This document shows positions 11,598 to 23,717 of a stretch of DNA of 64,000 nucleotides, piece by piece. How positions within the stretch are numbered: the first letter of the stretch is position 1; each line of letters begins with the position of its first letter. The notes below the pieces were generated by a model, which saw only the letters and a program-made list of their open reading frames with translations, was not told the origin of the DNA and did no database searches. The stretch is from Paenalcaligenes niemegkensis. Lineage in GTDB: Bacteria; Pseudomonadota; Gammaproteobacteria; Burkholderiales; Burkholderiaceae_B. The position numbers and the translations under genes were made by a program. The stretch covers positions 1 through 64,000 of the forward strand of contig NZ_JAKGCT010000003.1 of NCBI RefSeq assembly GCF_022230885.1, given 5' to 3'.

Positions 11598-11900
11598 ATG
11601 ATCCGTTTTGCTTTAGCCGCATTGTTAATGCTGTCCGCCATATCGCTTGTTACCGCCCGATATCAGGCGCGTGAGCTGTATGTGGCAGCAGAGCTATTGA
11701 CGAATAAAGCACGTGAGCTTGATACCGAGTGGCGTCGTCTTCAGCTTGAGAGGGCGGAGCTGGCACGCAATGCCCGAATTGATCATGTGGCTCGGGAAGA
11801 CCTCGCAATGGTGACGGGTACTCCTGATCGCACCATTTATTTACGTGGAGAGGCCTTGAACTCAGCTGTGCCAATCACGAATAGTGGGGGCGCACAATGA
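11598..11900 (+). CDS. ftsL: Cell division protein FtsL
   Basis: A 100-residue bitopic membrane protein of the FtsQLB divisome subcomplex. One transmembrane helix (about residues 3-21, ALAALLMLSAISLVTARYQ) is followed by a periplasmic coiled coil (about 30-65, ELLTNKARELDTEWRRLQLE). Sequence identity in this family is low; the call rests on this architecture and on its place between rsmH and ftsI. Its last codon overlaps the ftsI start by 4 bp (ATGA). Confidence 0.93.
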   Translation: MIRFALAALLMLSAISLVTARYQARELYVAAELLTNKARELDTEWRRLQLERAELARNARIDHVAREDLAMVTGTPDRTIYLRGEALNSAVPITNSGGAQ

Positions 11901-13633
11901 AACGATTTGGTTATCACGAAAGTCCCGTCTTAGAAGGCCGCTTGCCGATGTGGCGAGCGAAACTGGTGCTTTTGGTACTTATGGTGGGGTTTTTGGCCTT
12001 GTTGTTTAAGGCCCTTTATTTACAAGGACTCTCTACCGAGTTTCTGCAGCAGCAAGGTGAGCGCCGCTACGAGCGGACCATGGTGTTGCCGCCAGTTCGA
12101 GGCAAGGTATTTGATCGCACCGGAAATGTCGTTCTGGCATCAAGTTTGCCAGTAAAAGCAGTATGGGCGATACCTGACGATGCGAAGAACGCCAAGCCAG
12201 AACAGTTAAGCCAATTAGCAAAATTACTGGAAATGTCGGTGGACGACATTAAGCGTCGTTTGGCGGTCGATAATAAAAATTTTGTTTATATACGCCGACA
12301 GGTAGATATTGATGTGGCTGCCGATGTCGCGGCGTTGCGCATACCGGGAATCCATCAGCAAGAAGAAATGCGGCGCTCTTATCCTGAAGGGGAGGGAATG
12401 GCGCACGTTTTGGGTTTTACCAACATTGAAGATAAAGGAATTGAAGGCATAGAGCTTGCCTTTGATGAAGCCTTGTCAGGAAAACCCGGATCCAGACGCG
12501 TGATTCGTGATCGCCTGGGACGCATTATTGACGATGTTCGTGACGTAATTCCTCCCGTGCACGGTCAGGATCTACATCTGTCTATTGATGCAGGTCTGCA
12601 GTTTGATACTTACGCAGCATTGAAAAAAGCCATGGAGCTAAACAATACGGCTGCCGCTGCGGCAATTGTGCTGGATGCACAAACGGGTGAAGTCCTGGCG
12701 CTGGTGAACTTGCCGACTTACGATCCCAATGACCGCAATGACCGTAAAGGTACCGCCTTACGGAATCGTGTCATAACCGATACGTTTGAGCCGGGTTCAA
12801 TAATGAAGCCTTTCACGGTGGCGCTGGCGCTGGACAATAAAAAAATCACTACCTCTACCATGTTTGATACGGGCAATGGGCGTTATCGATACAAAGGATC
12901 GGTCATTTCGGATGTCAGCCGTAACGGAACGATTAATGCCGCTGATATCTTGCGCCGTTCCAGCAACATCGGCATGACCATGATTTCCGAACGGCTCACC
13001 TCTGAAGAAATGTGGACGAAATTTACTGAGTTGGGTTTTGGGCGCGCTCCTCAAACCAGTTTTCCCGGCGCGGCATCCGGGCGTCTGCGGCCTTGGGACA
13101 GGTGGCGTCCTATCGAGCGCGCGACCATGGCTTATGGCTACGGTTTTTCGGCATCCCTTATACAAATCGCTCAAGCTTTTACTGCCTTCGCGCGCGATGG
13201 CGATATGGTTTCGCTGACCTTGCTCAAACGTGAGACCAACCCCACAAGTGTGCAGGTTTACACCCCCGAGGTGGCACGTCTCATACGCGGCATGCTTGAA
13301 GCTGCCGCTGGGCCTGATGGCGCAAAGCTTGCCCAGGTGCAGGGTTATAGGGTTGCCGGGAAAAGTGGTACGGCTCGAAAGATAGTTGATGGTAAATACA
13401 GTAAATCAAGTTACCGCAGTTCGTTTGTGGGGTTTGCGCCAGTCTCTAATCCACGCATTGTGGTAGCGGTAAGCCTGGATGAACCTCGCGGAGCTGCTTA
13501 TTACGGGGGCCGGGTTGCCGCCCCGGTTTTTTCGGAGATAGTGGCTAGTAGCTTGCGCCGAATAGGGGTGCAGCCTGATGCGCCAGTTGAGTCATTGGTG
13601 GCGATTAGTCCCAATGGGGAGGAACGACGATGA
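11897..13633 (+). CDS. ftsI: Peptidoglycan D,D-transpeptidase FtsI (PBP3)
   Basis: A 578-residue class B penicillin-binding protein that cross-links septal peptidoglycan. It is anchored by an N-terminal helix at about residues 20-42 (LVLLVLMVGFLALLFKALYLQ). The pedestal domain starts at RGKVFDRTGNVVLASS. The transpeptidase motifs are SIMK with active-site Ser301, SSN at 355-357 and KSGT at 489-492. The length is typical of FtsI. It overlaps ftsL and murE/F by 4 bp each, so translation is probably coupled. Confidence 0.97.
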   Translation: MKRFGYHESPVLEGRLPMWRAKLVLLVLMVGFLALLFKALYLQGLSTEFLQQQGERRYERTMVLPPVRGKVFDRTGNVVLASSLPVKAVWAIPDDAKNAKPEQLSQLAKLLEMSVDDIKRRLAVDNKNFVYIRRQVDIDVAADVAALRIPGIHQQEEMRRSYPEGEGMAHVLGFTNIEDKGIEGIELAFDEALSGKPGSRRVIRDRLGRIIDDVRDVIPPVHGQDLHLSIDAGLQFDTYAALKKAMELNNTAAAAAIVLDAQTGEVLALVNLPTYDPNDRNDRKGTALRNRVITDTFEPGSIMKPFTVALALDNKKITTSTMFDTGNGRYRYKGSVISDVSRNGTINAADILRRSSNIGMTMISERLTSEEMWTKFTELGFGRAPQTSFPGAASGRLRPWDRWRPIERATMAYGYGFSASLIQIAQAFTAFARDGDMVSLTLLKRETNPTSVQVYTPEVARLIRGMLEAAAGPDGAKLAQVQGYRVAGKSGTARKIVDGKYSKSSYRSSFVGFAPVSNPRIVVAVSLDEPRGAAYYGGRVAAPVFSEIVASSLRRIGVQPDAPVESLVAISPNGEERR

Positions 13634-16413
13634 ATGCCGCTAATGTATTGCAGTGGTTAAGAGAAAATGTGGAGTCTAGTGCGCAGTTGTGCCTGGATTC
13701 GCGGCAAATAGAGAAGGGGGACGTGTTTTTCGCTTCTCCGGGAATGGCGGGGGACGGACGGAGTTTTATTGACTCTGCGCTAGAGCGTGGCGCAGCGGCT
13801 ATCGTTAGCGAAAAAAGTGATTCCGGTGCGGCAGTATTAAGTGTCCCCAGCCTTGAGGTAGAGAATCTTTCTGGCATGCTGGGCGAGATCGCTCATGAAT
13901 GGTGGGCTAAACCTTCTGAAGAATTAAAAGTCATTGCGGTTACCGGAACTAATGGGAAAACCTCTTGCGTCCAATGGATTGCAGCAGCCCTCAATAACTC
14001 CCAGGTGCCTTGCGGAACCATAGGTACCTTGGGCGTCACCTTGCCCGACGGGACGAATCTCGGGGGCGCGCTGACTACTCCTGATGTATTGTCCATGCAC
14101 CGCAATCTGGCTTTGCTGCGCGACGCGGGGGCAAACCTGGTGGCTCTTGAAGCATCTTCCATCGGGATAGCGCAAGGGCGTCTGGACGGGGTTCATGTTG
14201 AGATCGCAGCTTTTACAAATATTTCTCATGATCATCTTGATTACCACTTAACCGTTCAAAATTACCGTGAGGCGAAAGCAAGGCTATTTGCATTCAGCTG
14301 CTTGCGTAGTGCAGTCATCAATGCTGACGATGACTTCGGTCAAGAACTGCTGCGTAACGCTGATGTCGAAAATAAAGTCTCCTACTCCATGAAGGATAGT
14401 TCAGCTGTTTTATTTGCTGATGATTTGCATACAGGGGCGGACGGTCAGGTTTTCAGGCTCATTACTGCGCACGGTACGGCTCAGATTCTGACGCGGCTGC
14501 TGGGCGACCACAATGTATCCAATCTGTTGTTGGTGTCAGGAGTGCTTCATGAGCTAGGGTGGCCTGTCGCAAAAATTGCCCGTCTGATTGCAACGCTGGG
14601 CCCCGTGCCAGGACGTTTGGAAATTGTGGAAAGCGTGAGCTCTTTAGGCAAGCACGTGCCTGCGCCTTTAGTGGTCGTCGATTACGCCCACACGCCCGAT
14701 GCCCTGGAGCGCGCGCTGGAAGCGCTGGCTGCCGTCGCACAGGTGCGTGGCGGGAAACTAATATGCGTGTTTGGGTGCGGTGGCGATCGCGACACTGCCA
14801 AACGCCCTTTGATGGGTGAAATTGCTGGTCGTCTGGCCGATGAGGTGATCGTCACAAACGATAATCCCCGCAGCGAGGATCCTGACGCCATTATTCAGGA
14901 AATTCTGCAGGGCTTAAAAGCGGCACATCAGATTGAGCAGGATCGTGCTAAGGCAATTCTGCAGGCAGTCTGGTTTGCTGAGCCTGCCGATTTGGTTTTA
15001 GTTGCGGGCAAGGGGCATGAGACCCATCAGGAAGTTAAAGGCGTGCGTTACGTCTTCGATGATCGGGAATGGGCGAGTTTTGCCCTAAGCTGGCTGCGTG
15101 GCCCGGCACTTTGTACCGATACCCGCAGTCTGCAGCGCCAAGATTTGTTTGTGGCGATCAAGGGCGATCACTTTGATGGCCATGAGTATTTGCTGCAGGC
15201 TGCCGAAAAAGGGGCCTGCGGTGCCATTGTCGAAACGCCGAATTTATCCTTAACCTTGCCGCAGTTTGTATTAGGCGATACGCGTCAGGCGTTATTGAAA
15301 ATCGCTGCCGTATGGCGCCAGAAATTCGATATTCCTGTAGTGGCGGTATGTGGCAGTAATGGAAAAACCACAACCAAAGAGATGATTGCTTCAATATTCA
15401 GAAGCCATTTCGGAGTGGGAAATACCGTTGCGACAATTGGTAACCTTAATAACGATCTGGGCGTCCCCCTTTCCGTTTTACGTTTGCGGGCTAATCATCA
15501 GGCTGCGGTTTTTGAGTTGGGGATGAACCATCCCGGGGAAATTGCAGTCTTGGCGCGAATCGCCTCGCCCACTATTGCATTAGTAAATAATGCACAGCGT
15601 GAGCATCAAGAGTTCATGCATACCGTTCATGCCGTAGCCGAAGAAAACGGTGCAGTGCTCAGTGCGCTGGCTGCCGACGGCGTAGCCATTTTCCCAGGAG
15701 ACGACGCCTACACAACGGTTTGGGAAGCTTTGTCCCAGGGGAAACAGCAGCTTAAGTTTGGTTTTGGATCGAAGCTAGAGGTACGGGCTGAGCAAATCCA
15801 TGCCAACCCTACCCACACACCTTTTCAGTTGCACGTGTTGGATCAAGAGGCTCCAGTCATACTGATGAGTCCCGGCGTGCACAATTTACGCAATGCTCTG
15901 GCCGCCAGCGCCTGCTCTTTTGCAGCGGGCGTAGAGCTGAATGGGATTGTTACAGGTCTGCAAGATTTCCGTCCTGTAGAGGGCAGAATGCAGCCCAAAA
16001 CATTAATCGATGGTTTCCAGCTTATCGATGACAGTTATAATGCCAACCCCGATTCTGTTCGGGCAGCAATTGATGTATTGGCACAGCTTAAGGGGCCTAC
16101 CGTACTGGTATTGGGCAACATGGGCGAGGTAGGCGTCAATAGCCAGGCTGTGCATGCTGAGATGGGCAATTATGCGCGCGAGCAAGGCATTAAACACCTT
16201 TTGGTGTTAGGTGCGGATGCGGCCTTTGCTGCACAGGCTTATGGTTCATCGGCGCAAAGTTACGAAAATATCGACGTACTCATCACTGGTCTCATCGAGC
16301 TGGCTCCAGCGCATATCCTTGTCAAGGGGTCGCGCAGCACTCGTATGGATCGTGTGGTGCGTGCTTTGGAAAAACATTTTATGGAAGAGGAAGGGGCGAG
16401 CAATGCTTCTTGA
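13630..16413 (+). CDS. murE/murF: Fused MurE-MurF: meso-DAP-adding and D-Ala-D-Ala-adding ligase
   Basis: A 927-residue bifunctional cytoplasmic ligase. The N-terminal half (about 1-480) is MurE, which adds meso-diaminopimelate to UDP-MurNAc-L-Ala-D-Glu: ATP-binding GTNGKT near residue 105 and the meso-DAP-selecting DNPRSED near 411. The C-terminal half (about 485-920) is MurF, which adds D-Ala-D-Ala: [11 protein letters not shown] near residue 575, the [15 protein letters not shown] block and [11 protein letters not shown]. There is no stop between the halves. A MurE-MurF fusion is known from Bordetella and relatives, and is a good family marker. It overlaps mraY by 11 bp. Confidence 0.97.
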   Translation: MNAANVLQWLRENVESSAQLCLDSRQIEKGDVFFASPGMAGDGRSFIDSALERGAAAIVSEKSDSGAAVLSVPSLEVENLSGMLGEIAHEWWAKPSEELKVIAVTGTNGKTSCVQWIAAALNNSQVPCGTIGTLGVTLPDGTNLGGALTTPDVLSMHRNLALLRDAGANLVALEASSIGIAQGRLDGVHVEIAAFTNISHDHLDYHLTVQNYREAKARLFAFSCLRSAVINADDDFGQELLRNADVENKVSYSMKDSSAVLFADDLHTGADGQVFRLITAHGTAQILTRLLGDHNVSNLLLVSGVLHELGWPVAKIARLIATLGPVPGRLEIVESVSSLGKHVPAPLVVVDYAHTPDALERALEALAAVAQVRGGKLICVFGCGGDRDTAKRPLMGEIAGRLADEVIVTNDNPRSEDPDAIIQEILQGLKAAHQIEQDRAKAILQAVWFAEPADLVLVAGKGHETHQEVKGVRYVFDDREWASFALSWLRGPALCTDTRSLQRQDLFVAIKGDHFDGHEYLLQAAEKGACGAIVETPNLSLTLPQFVLGDTRQALLKIAAVWRQKFDIPVVAVCGSNGKTTTKEMIASIFRSHFGVGNTVATIGNLNNDLGVPLSVLRLRANHQAAVFELGMNHPGEIAVLARIASPTIALVNNAQREHQEFMHTVHAVAEENGAVLSALAADGVAIFPGDDAYTTVWEALSQGKQQLKFGFGSKLEVRAEQIHANPTHTPFQLHVLDQEAPVILMSPGVHNLRNALAASACSFAAGVELNGIVTGLQDFRPVEGRMQPKTLIDGFQLIDDSYNANPDSVRAAIDVLAQLKGPTVLVLGNMGEVGVNSQAVHAEMGNYAREQGIKHLLVLGADAAFAAQAYGSSAQSYENIDVLITGLIELAPAHILVKGSRSTRMDRVVRALEKHFMEEEGASNAS

Positions 16414-17575
16414 GTTGGCACGATGGCTCGCTGAGTCGCATATTCGTGCCTTTGGTGTCTTTGAGTACATCACGTTCAGGGCCGTGTTGGCGAGCGCAAC
16501 ATCGTTAGCCATCGGCCTGTTGTGTGGACCGTGGGTGATTCGTCGCCTGACTGAATTAAAAATTGGTCAGGCTGTGCGTACCTACGGGCCTGAGTCGCAT
16601 ATACAGAAGAACGGTACTCCGACAATGGGTGGAGTGCTGATTCTTATCTCTATCGGGGTAAGTACCCTGTTGTGGGCAGACTGGACGAATCGTTTTGTTT
16701 GGATTGTATTGCTGGTGACCTTTGGTTTTGGCTGGATAGGCTGGGCTGATGACTATAAAAAAGTAGTCAATCACGATCCGGAGGGGATGTCATCGAGGCA
16801 AAAGTTTTTCTGGCAGGCTCTGATCGGGATTGTGGCCGCCATTTATTTGACCTTTGCGGTGTCGGTGCCTGCAACGGGAGAGCTCTGGCCCCTGTTTCGG
16901 GACTGGGTGCTTAGCGGCCTGACGATGCCGTTGCCCACCCGGGCGGACTTGATTGTGCCGTTTTTCAAGAGCGTTAGTTACCCCCTGGGTGTATTTGGCT
17001 TCGTGGCGCTGACCTGGCTGGTTATTGTGGGTTCAAGTAATGCCGTCAATTTAACGGACGGTTTGGATGGCTTGGCGATTATGCCTACCGTAATGGTGGG
17101 TAGTGCATTGGGAATTTTTGCTTACGTTGTTGGTCGGGTCGATTACTCAAAATATTTATTGTTTCCCTACATACCAGGAGCTTCAGAGCTGATGGTGATC
17201 TGCGCGGCCATAGCGGGTGCCGGATTGGCATTTTTGTGGTTTAACACCTACCCCGCCCAAGTGTTCATGGGCGATGTAGGCGCGCTGGCTTTAGGCGGAG
17301 CCTTGGGAACCATCGCCGTTATTGTTCGTCAGGAAATTGTGTTTTTCATCATGGGCGGGGTGTTTGTGGTTGAGACACTGTCGGTGATGTTGCAGGTTAC
17401 GTGGTTCAAGTACACGAAAAGGCGATACGGAGAAGGGCGGCGAATATTCAGGATGGCGCCCCTTCACCATCATTTTGAAGTAAGTGGCTGGAAAGAAACG
17501 CAGGTGGTGGTTCGTTTTTGGATCATCACCATGATGCTCGTGCTAATTGGTCTCTCTACATTGAAATTGCGATGA
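16403..17575 (+). CDS. mraY: Phospho-MurNAc-pentapeptide transferase
   Basis: A 390-residue polytopic inner-membrane enzyme that transfers phospho-MurNAc-pentapeptide to undecaprenyl phosphate, giving lipid I. About ten membrane helices are visible. Conserved motifs are [23 protein letters not shown], the Mg-binding [20 protein letters not shown] and the C-terminal MAPLHHHFE. The start at 16403 ([11 protein letters not shown]) is chosen because longer forms only add out-of-frame murF sequence, and this gives the family's usual N-terminus. It overlaps murE/F by 11 bp and murD by 4 bp. Confidence 0.97.
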   Translation: MLLELARWLAESHIRAFGVFEYITFRAVLASATSLAIGLLCGPWVIRRLTELKIGQAVRTYGPESHIQKNGTPTMGGVLILISIGVSTLLWADWTNRFVWIVLLVTFGFGWIGWADDYKKVVNHDPEGMSSRQKFFWQALIGIVAAIYLTFAVSVPATGELWPLFRDWVLSGLTMPLPTRADLIVPFFKSVSYPLGVFGFVALTWLVIVGSSNAVNLTDGLDGLAIMPTVMVGSALGIFAYVVGRVDYSKYLLFPYIPGASELMVICAAIAGAGLAFLWFNTYPAQVFMGDVGALALGGALGTIAVIVRQEIVFFIMGGVFVVETLSVMLQVTWFKYTKRRYGEGRRIFRMAPLHHHFEVSGWKETQVVVRFWIITMMLVLIGLSTLKLR

Positions 17576-19098
17576 AACACTATAGTTTCCCTTCGGTTCG
17601 CACTGATGGCCTGACCCTGATTTTAGGGCTGGGGGAGACCGGTGTGGCTGCCGCAAAGTGGTGCCTGCAGCAGGGTGCAGACGTGCGGATCGCAGATACT
17701 CGTGAAAACAACGCTGCGGCTCAGGAGCTGGCGAGCAACTATCCTGAGTCAGTGCGTTTGAGTTTAGGAAATCAGGCATTGCTGCCTGCCGTGCTGGAAG
17801 ATGTACACACCCTGGTGCTTAGCCCCGGTTTATCTCCATTACAGGAAGGTGTGGCCGAGCTGTTAGGGTTGGCTGCAGAGCAGACGGTGTCGATCATTAG
17901 CGAGGTCGAACTTTTCGCACTGGCCTTAGCCGATCTGAGAGAGCAAGGTTATACACCAAAGGTATTTGCCATAAGCGGCACAAACGGCAAGACCACCGTG
18001 ACAGCCCTGACTCGGCATATGCTGGAATTCTCTGACTTGGCAGCCACCGCAGCTGGCAATATCAGCCCTGCAGCGATTCAGGCCTTGAGCGATGCTGTTG
18101 CAGCCAGGAAGCTGCCTGATGTCTGGGTCATTGAGCTTTCCAGCTTCCAGCTACACTTTACGAATTCACTGCACGCCGACGCAGCATGCGTCCTTAATAT
18201 TTCTCAGGACCACCTTGATTGGCATGGCTCTTTCGAGGCATACCAAGCAGATAAGGCTCGTATCTTTAAACATGCGCAGCTGAAGGTGGTTAATCGTGAC
18301 GATGCTGCAACAGTGGCGATGGTGGGCGACTTATATGCAGTTGATGTTCATAGCTTCGGGGCCGACGCGCCCATACTTGCCGGTGACCTGGGCATCGATG
18401 ATGACCACGGCATGCCATGGATCAGCGCCGCTGGCAATTCGGTACTTAGTGCGGGTACGGGCTTAGGCGAGAAAAAGCGTAATAGAGCTGATGTGCGTGA
18501 AAGTGGCCTGTTGCAGCGTTTAATGCCGGCAGATGCTCTGCGCATCAGGGGACAGCATAACGTGCTGAATGCCCTGGCGGCGCTGGCGTTGTGCCGCAGC
18601 ATGAACCTTCCCTGGGGGCCGCTGCTGCATGCATTGAGAGATTATGGGGGCGAGCCACATCGTGTCGAGTATGTACGAACCATTGGTGGGGTGACCTTTA
18701 TCAACGACAGCAAGGGAACCAACGTAGGTGCCACCGTGGCAGCCTTGAATGGTTTTCAGCAACGGCTCGTGTTGATTGCCGGTGGCCTGGCGAAGGGGCA
18801 GGACTTTCAACCCCTGGTGCATGCGGTGCAAAATGCAAAGGCAGCAGCGATTGTTCTGATTGGTAAAGACGCGCGGCATATTGCGGAGTCGCTGGCAGAC
18901 AGCCCGGCGTCGCAGTTCTTTGCAAGCGATATGGCTGATGCAGTCCGGATTGCTTATGCACAAGCCTCTGATGGAGACCTCGTGCTGTTGTCTCCGGCGT
19001 GCGCAAGCATGGATATGTTCGAAAACTATGTGCACAGAGGGAATGCATTTGTCTCTGAAGTGCAAGAGCTGGCTCTAGAGAACGGAGAAATGGCATGA
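17572..19098 (+). CDS. murD: UDP-N-acetylmuramoyl-L-alanine--D-glutamate ligase
   Basis: A 508-residue Mur ligase that adds D-glutamate to UDP-MurNAc-L-Ala. Domain 1 begins [29 protein letters not shown]. The ATP-binding [12 protein letters not shown] lies at about residue 135, followed by [17 protein letters not shown] and the C-terminal domain [17 protein letters not shown]. The start at 17572 (MKHYSFPS) gives the ATGA overlap with mraY. A segment rich in Gly/Ala/Asp around residues 265-305 looks like a species-specific loop. Confidence 0.97.
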   Translation: MKHYSFPSVRTDGLTLILGLGETGVAAAKWCLQQGADVRIADTRENNAAAQELASNYPESVRLSLGNQALLPAVLEDVHTLVLSPGLSPLQEGVAELLGLAAEQTVSIISEVELFALALADLREQGYTPKVFAISGTNGKTTVTALTRHMLEFSDLAATAAGNISPAAIQALSDAVAARKLPDVWVIELSSFQLHFTNSLHADAACVLNISQDHLDWHGSFEAYQADKARIFKHAQLKVVNRDDAATVAMVGDLYAVDVHSFGADAPILAGDLGIDDDHGMPWISAAGNSVLSAGTGLGEKKRNRADVRESGLLQRLMPADALRIRGQHNVLNALAALALCRSMNLPWGPLLHALRDYGGEPHRVEYVRTIGGVTFINDSKGTNVGATVAALNGFQQRLVLIAGGLAKGQDFQPLVHAVQNAKAAAIVLIGKDARHIAESLADSPASQFFASDMADAVRIAYAQASDGDLVLLSPACASMDMFENYVHRGNAFVSEVQELALENGEMA

Positions 19099-20288
19099 GT
19101 CTATTTGCTGATCTCAGTTCCAGTATCAACGCTGTCCGGCCAGGACGTACAGCCTTACCTGCATTTGATATTGCCTTGCTATCGGCGGCGGTAATGTTGG
19201 CGGCCTTCGGTTTGCTGATGGTGTACTCAGCTTCTATCGCGTTGGCGGACGGGCCTCGCTACGAAAGCTATGGCCGTTATTATTTTGTTATTCGTCACGC
19301 TGTTTTCCTTACCGTCGGATTCTTAGCGGCGCTATTTGTTGCAAGCGTTCCTATGCGGGTGTGGCACAAACTATCGGTACCCATATTCGTAGTGTGCCTG
19401 ATCTTGCTGGTGGTGGTCTTAGTGCCGGGTATAGGGCGTGAAGTCAACGGTGCGCGACGCTGGCTGCCACTAGGCCCTGTCAATTTCCAGCCTTCCGAGT
19501 TCATGAAACTGGGGATCTTGCTTTTTGCGGCCGATTATACCGTTCGAAAACAAGAGCATATGCAGACGTTTTTCCGTGGTTTCCTGCCTATGGCATTAAC
19601 CTTGGCTGGCGTCGGTATGCTGCTACTGCTTGAACCAGATTTAGGTGCTTTTATGGTGATTGTCGCTATCGCAGTCGGCATCATCTTCATCGGCGGTTTG
19701 AACGTCAAGCTTTTCGCTACCTTGCTGAGCTTGATGCTGGGCAGTTTTCTATTGCTGATCTGGCTGTCTCCCTGGCGTAGAGAACGGCTGTTCGTATACC
19801 TGGACCCCTGGAACCCGGAGAATGCTTACGGCAGCGCTTATCAGCTGTCGCACTCCTTAATCGCATTGGGACGGGGCGAGTGGTTTGGGGTCGGGCTGGG
19901 CTCCAGTGTCGAGAAGCTTCATTACTTACCTGAAGCTCACACCGACTTCATTGTCGCTGTGATCGGAGAAGAGTTAGGTTTTGTCGGCGTAGCGGCCTTG
20001 ATTCTGGTGTTTGGTTTTATCGTGTGGCGCGGTTTCGAAATTGGCCGTCAGGCGATTGCCATGGAGCGTCTCTATAACGCCATGGTCGCTCAAGGTGTTG
20101 CAGTTTGGTTCGGCGTACAAATGTTTATTAATATTGGCGTTTGCCTAGGTCTGCTTCCCACCAAGGGGTTGACGCTACCGCTGGTAAGTTATGGCGGTAC
20201 CGGTATTGTGGTGAACTTGATTGCCGTGGCGTTTTTGCTCCGTGTGGATTTCGAGAATCGAAACTTGATGCGGGGTAAGCGCACATGA
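19095..20288 (+). CDS. ftsW: Septal peptidoglycan polymerase FtsW (SEDS family)
   Basis: A 397-residue polytopic membrane glycosyltransferase that polymerises lipid II at the septum with FtsI. About ten hydrophobic helices are visible from residue 25 on. SEDS signatures include [43 protein letters not shown]-like [41 protein letters not shown] and [10 protein letters not shown]. It overlaps murD and murG by 4 bp each. Confidence 0.97.
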   Translation: MSLFADLSSSINAVRPGRTALPAFDIALLSAAVMLAAFGLLMVYSASIALADGPRYESYGRYYFVIRHAVFLTVGFLAALFVASVPMRVWHKLSVPIFVVCLILLVVVLVPGIGREVNGARRWLPLGPVNFQPSEFMKLGILLFAADYTVRKQEHMQTFFRGFLPMALTLAGVGMLLLLEPDLGAFMVIVAIAVGIIFIGGLNVKLFATLLSLMLGSFLLLIWLSPWRRERLFVYLDPWNPENAYGSAYQLSHSLIALGRGEWFGVGLGSSVEKLHYLPEAHTDFIVAVIGEELGFVGVAALILVFGFIVWRGFEIGRQAIAMERLYNAMVAQGVAVWFGVQMFINIGVCLGLLPTKGLTLPLVSYGGTGIVVNLIAVAFLLRVDFENRNLMRGKRT

Positions 20289-21355
20289 GCAAGACACTTC
20301 TGATCATGGCAGGCGGTACAGGCGGGCATATTATGCCAGGTCTGGCTGTGGCTCACGAGATGCGGGCCCGGGGTTGGAAAGTAATATGGCTTGGCCACCC
20401 TGAACGTATGGAAGGCAAGCTGGTTCCTGAGCACGGTTTTCAGTTAAAGGCATTACGTTTTGCAGGTGTGCGGGGCAAAGGGGCAGTGAGCTTACTGAAG
20501 CTGCCTTTCACGCTGATAAGGGCGTGCCTGGCTGCACGCCGGGTTCTTCAGGAGGTTCGGCCAGACGTGGTGTTAGGGATGGGCGGGTATGTGGCTTTTC
20601 CTGGCGGCTTGATGTCCTACCTGCAGCGTATCCCTTTGGTCGTGCACGAGCAAAACGCTGTTGCGGGAACCGCAAACCGCTGGCTCGGACGTTTCGCGAC
20701 CAAAACCCTGGTGGGCTTTCCCGGGGCGCTGTCGGGTGCCGTAATGGTAGGAAATCCTGTGCGCGCAGCTTTCCGTAGTGTGCCGCTGCCTAAACAGCGG
20801 TTTGCTCATCGCCGTGGCTCATTGAGAATCTTGGTTGTTGGCGGAAGTCTGGGTGCAGCCCCATTAAATCGAACGATTCCCGCCGCGCTGGCACTGATGC
20901 CAGCAGAGCAGAGGCCGAGCATCCTGCATCAGGCGGGTCAACAGCATCTTGACTCAGTAAAGGCACGCTATGCCGAGTTAGGAGTGAAGGCAGAATGCAC
21001 CGCCTTTATCGCTGATATGGCTCATTCGATGGCAGATGCCGACTTACTGATTTGCAGAGCGGGAGCAATGACAGTTGCCGAAGTTGCCGCTGCTGGAGTT
21101 CCCGCACTATTTATACCTTTGCCACACGCGATTGACGATCATCAAACTGCCAATGCGCGCTACTTGACAGATTGTGGTGCGGGCTGGCTACAGATACAGC
21201 CTGAATTCAACGCTGAGTGGCTGGCTCAATGGCTAGGCGCACGCACACGCACCGACTTAATGCGTGCTGGCGAGCATGCACACGAACACGCCCAACTCAA
21301 TGCGACCGAGCACATCGCCGACGCATGCGAGCAATTAGTACGGAGGGCGGCATGA
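20285..21355 (+). CDS. murG: Lipid II synthase MurG (UDP-GlcNAc transferase)
   Basis: A 356-residue peripheral-membrane GT-B glycosyltransferase that adds GlcNAc to lipid I to make lipid II. The N-terminal glycine-rich loop [14 protein letters not shown] (about 10-23), [27 protein letters not shown], the second Rossmann loop [13 protein letters not shown], and the UDP-GlcNAc motif [38 protein letters not shown] are all present. It overlaps ftsW and murC by 4 bp. Confidence 0.97.
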   Translation: MSKTLLIMAGGTGGHIMPGLAVAHEMRARGWKVIWLGHPERMEGKLVPEHGFQLKALRFAGVRGKGAVSLLKLPFTLIRACLAARRVLQEVRPDVVLGMGGYVAFPGGLMSYLQRIPLVVHEQNAVAGTANRWLGRFATKTLVGFPGALSGAVMVGNPVRAAFRSVPLPKQRFAHRRGSLRILVVGGSLGAAPLNRTIPAALALMPAEQRPSILHQAGQQHLDSVKARYAELGVKAECTAFIADMAHSMADADLLICRAGAMTVAEVAAAGVPALFIPLPHAIDDHQTANARYLTDCGAGWLQIQPEFNAEWLAQWLGARTRTDLMRAGEHAHEHAQLNATEHIADACEQLVRRAA

Positions 21356-22758
21356 AGCACCGCATTAAACATATACACTTTGTAGGAATCGGCGGCTCAG
21401 GAATGAGCGGCATCGCTGAGGTGATGCTAAACCTGGGATACGCCATCAGTGGGTCAGACATTCAGGAGTCTGCCGTAACGCGTCGCCTGGCTGAGCTGGG
21501 CGCACGAATTGTGATTGGCCACCGCGCTGAGAATGTTCAGGGCATGGGGGCGCTGGTTACTTCCACCGCCATATCCGGGGACAACGCCGAAGTGTTGGCC
21601 GCTCGTGCAGCACGCATTCCGGTAGTGCCGCGAGCCCTGATGCTTGCCGAGCTCATGCGGTTGAAGCGGGGCATCGCTGTAGCTGGTACTCATGGTAAAA
21701 CCACGACGACTAGTTTAGTCGCCAGCATCTTGGCGGCCGGTGATTTGGATCCCACCTTCGTTATTGGCGGCCGTTTGAATTCGGCTGGAGCGAATGCCCG
21801 CTTAGGCCAAGGTGAATACATTGTTGTCGAGGCCGACGAGTCGGACGCATCATTCCTTAATTTGCTGCCGGTAATGGCAATTATTACGAATATTGATGTA
21901 GACCATATGGATACCTATGGTCATGATGTGGCGCGGCTAAAAAGTGCGTTCATTGACTTTACCCACAAGCTTCCTTTTTACGGTAGCGCGGTGGTGTGTG
22001 TAGACGATCCGAATGTACGGGAAATTATTCCTTTTATTTCTCGTCCGGTTACCACCTACGGCATTGAGCAGTCAGCTCAAGTGCGTGCAGTAAATCTCCA
22101 TTGCGAAGGTACGCGCATGAGTTTTGACGTTGAGCGTCAAGGCAGCGCAGGTCAGTTGCCGCTGCTGTCGGTAGGCTTGAATTTGCCGGGTAACCATAAC
22201 GTACTGAATGCTCTGGCCGCGATCGCGGTGGCGACTGAGCTGGGTGTATCAGATCAGGACATTGCCCGCGCATTGTCTGATTTTACTGGTGTGGGAAGAC
22301 GTTTCTCGCAAGCGGGAGATTTCCCAGTACCTGAGCATCATGGCGGAGGCGAATTCACCCTTATTGATGATTATGGCCATCATCCTAATGAAATGGCGGC
22401 TACGCTTGCGGCGGCTCGTGGTGCATGGCCTGACCGGCGCATTGTCTTGGCATTTCAACCGCATCGCTATACGCGGACGCGCGATTGCTTTGAAGACTTC
22501 GTGCGTGTGCTCAGTAACGCAGATGCGGTCTTGCTGACCGAAGTGTTCGCTGCAGGCGAGAAACCCCTGATCGCTGCCGATGGCCGTGCCTTGTCTCGTG
22601 CCATCCGTGTAGCGGGTCGCGTGGAGCCTGTTTTTATACCGGAAATCGAGAGCCTTCCTCAAGCCATCCTGGATTTTGTTCGAGATGGAGACGTGGTGGT
22701 GACGATGGGCGCTGGAAGTATTAGTCGGGTACCTGCTCGTCTTGGAGAATTAGCATGA
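21352..22758 (+). CDS. murC: UDP-N-acetylmuramate--L-alanine ligase
   Basis: A 468-residue Mur ligase that adds L-alanine to UDP-MurNAc. It begins [24 protein letters not shown], giving a 4-bp overlap with murG. The ATP-binding [11 protein letters not shown] lies at about residue 111, [10 protein letters not shown] and [11 protein letters not shown] follow, and the C-terminal domain has [15 protein letters not shown] and [10 protein letters not shown] longer in-frame form starting inside murG was rejected because it adds only non-homologous sequence. Confidence 0.97.
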   Translation: MKHRIKHIHFVGIGGSGMSGIAEVMLNLGYAISGSDIQESAVTRRLAELGARIVIGHRAENVQGMGALVTSTAISGDNAEVLAARAARIPVVPRALMLAELMRLKRGIAVAGTHGKTTTTSLVASILAAGDLDPTFVIGGRLNSAGANARLGQGEYIVVEADESDASFLNLLPVMAIITNIDVDHMDTYGHDVARLKSAFIDFTHKLPFYGSAVVCVDDPNVREIIPFISRPVTTYGIEQSAQVRAVNLHCEGTRMSFDVERQGSAGQLPLLSVGLNLPGNHNVLNALAAIAVATELGVSDQDIARALSDFTGVGRRFSQAGDFPVPEHHGGGEFTLIDDYGHHPNEMAATLAAARGAWPDRRIVLAFQPHRYTRTRDCFEDFVRVLSNADAVLLTEVFAAGEKPLIAADGRALSRAIRVAGRVEPVFIPEIESLPQAILDFVRDGDVVVTMGAGSISRVPARLGELA

Positions 22759-23708
22759 AGACTGATTTTGGTCGCGTAGGGGTGCTGTACGGCGGGCGTT
22801 CAGCTGAACGCGAAGTGTCATTGATGTCGGGGCAAGGTATACATGAAGCGCTGCTCAGCAAAGGCATCGACGCGCACCTTTTTGACACCGGCGAACATTC
22901 CTTGGCCGAGCTGGCAGAGCAGAACTTCAGCTGCGTTTTTATTGCTTTGCACGGACGTTACGGTGAAGATGGCACGCTTCAAGGAGCGCTCGAACTGCTG
23001 GATATTCCGTATACGGGCAGTGGCCCCATGGCGTCGAGCCTGGCCATGGATAAAGTGATGACGAAGCGGATATGGCTGCAGTGTGGTTTGCCTACTCCTG
23101 AGTTTGTCCTGCTGGAAACCTCTGGCGATGTGGCTGCTCTTGAAGAAAGCCTGGGCTTGCCGTTCATTTTGAAGCCGCCTCACGAGGGGTCCACCGTAGG
23201 CTTTACCAAGGTAGAGGAAATTGCTCAAGCCGATGCCGGTTATGCCTTGGCATCGCGCTTTGATCAGAAAGTGCTGGCCGAACGTTTTATTCAGGGACGC
23301 GAACTTACGGTGCCTATATTGGGCAGTGGCGATAGCGCCCGCGCATTACCCGTGATTGAAATTGTGGCTCCTGACGGGAACTACGATTTCGACAATAAAT
23401 ACATCAGTGATGAGACGCAGTATTTTTGCCCGGCTAATCTGCCAGACAGTCTGACTGCCGAGATCCGCGAGCTAGCACGCAAGTCATATTTATCCATAGG
23501 TTGTGAAGGCTGGGCGCGTGCTGATTTTATGCTGGATGAACACAGCCGTCCGTGGCTTCTGGAGATTAATACCTCGCCCGGCATGACCAGTCATTCTTTA
23601 GTACCAATGGCGGCTAAAGCTGAGGGCGTCAGTTATGCAGATTTGTGTCTGACGATTCTTGAGTCAGCCAGTTTGAAAGTGCGTGCGGTAGCACGCCTCG
23701 TCGAGTAG
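22755..23708 (+). CDS. ddl: D-alanine--D-alanine ligase
   Basis: A 317-residue ATP-grasp enzyme that makes D-Ala-D-Ala for MurF. Motifs are [58 protein letters not shown], the ATP-grasp [10 protein letters not shown]-like [15 protein letters not shown], and the Mg-binding [20 protein letters not shown]. It overlaps murC by 4 bp. It is of the DdlB type usually found in this cluster. Confidence 0.96.
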   Translation: MKTDFGRVGVLYGGRSAEREVSLMSGQGIHEALLSKGIDAHLFDTGEHSLAELAEQNFSCVFIALHGRYGEDGTLQGALELLDIPYTGSGPMASSLAMDKVMTKRIWLQCGLPTPEFVLLETSGDVAALEESLGLPFILKPPHEGSTVGFTKVEEIAQADAGYALASRFDQKVLAERFIQGRELTVPILGSGDSARALPVIEIVAPDGNYDFDNKYISDETQYFCPANLPDSLTAEIRELARKSYLSIGCEGWARADFMLDEHSRPWLLEINTSPGMTSHSLVPMAAKAEGVSYADLCLTILESASLKVRAVARLVE

Positions 23709-23717
23709 GGGACCTCT

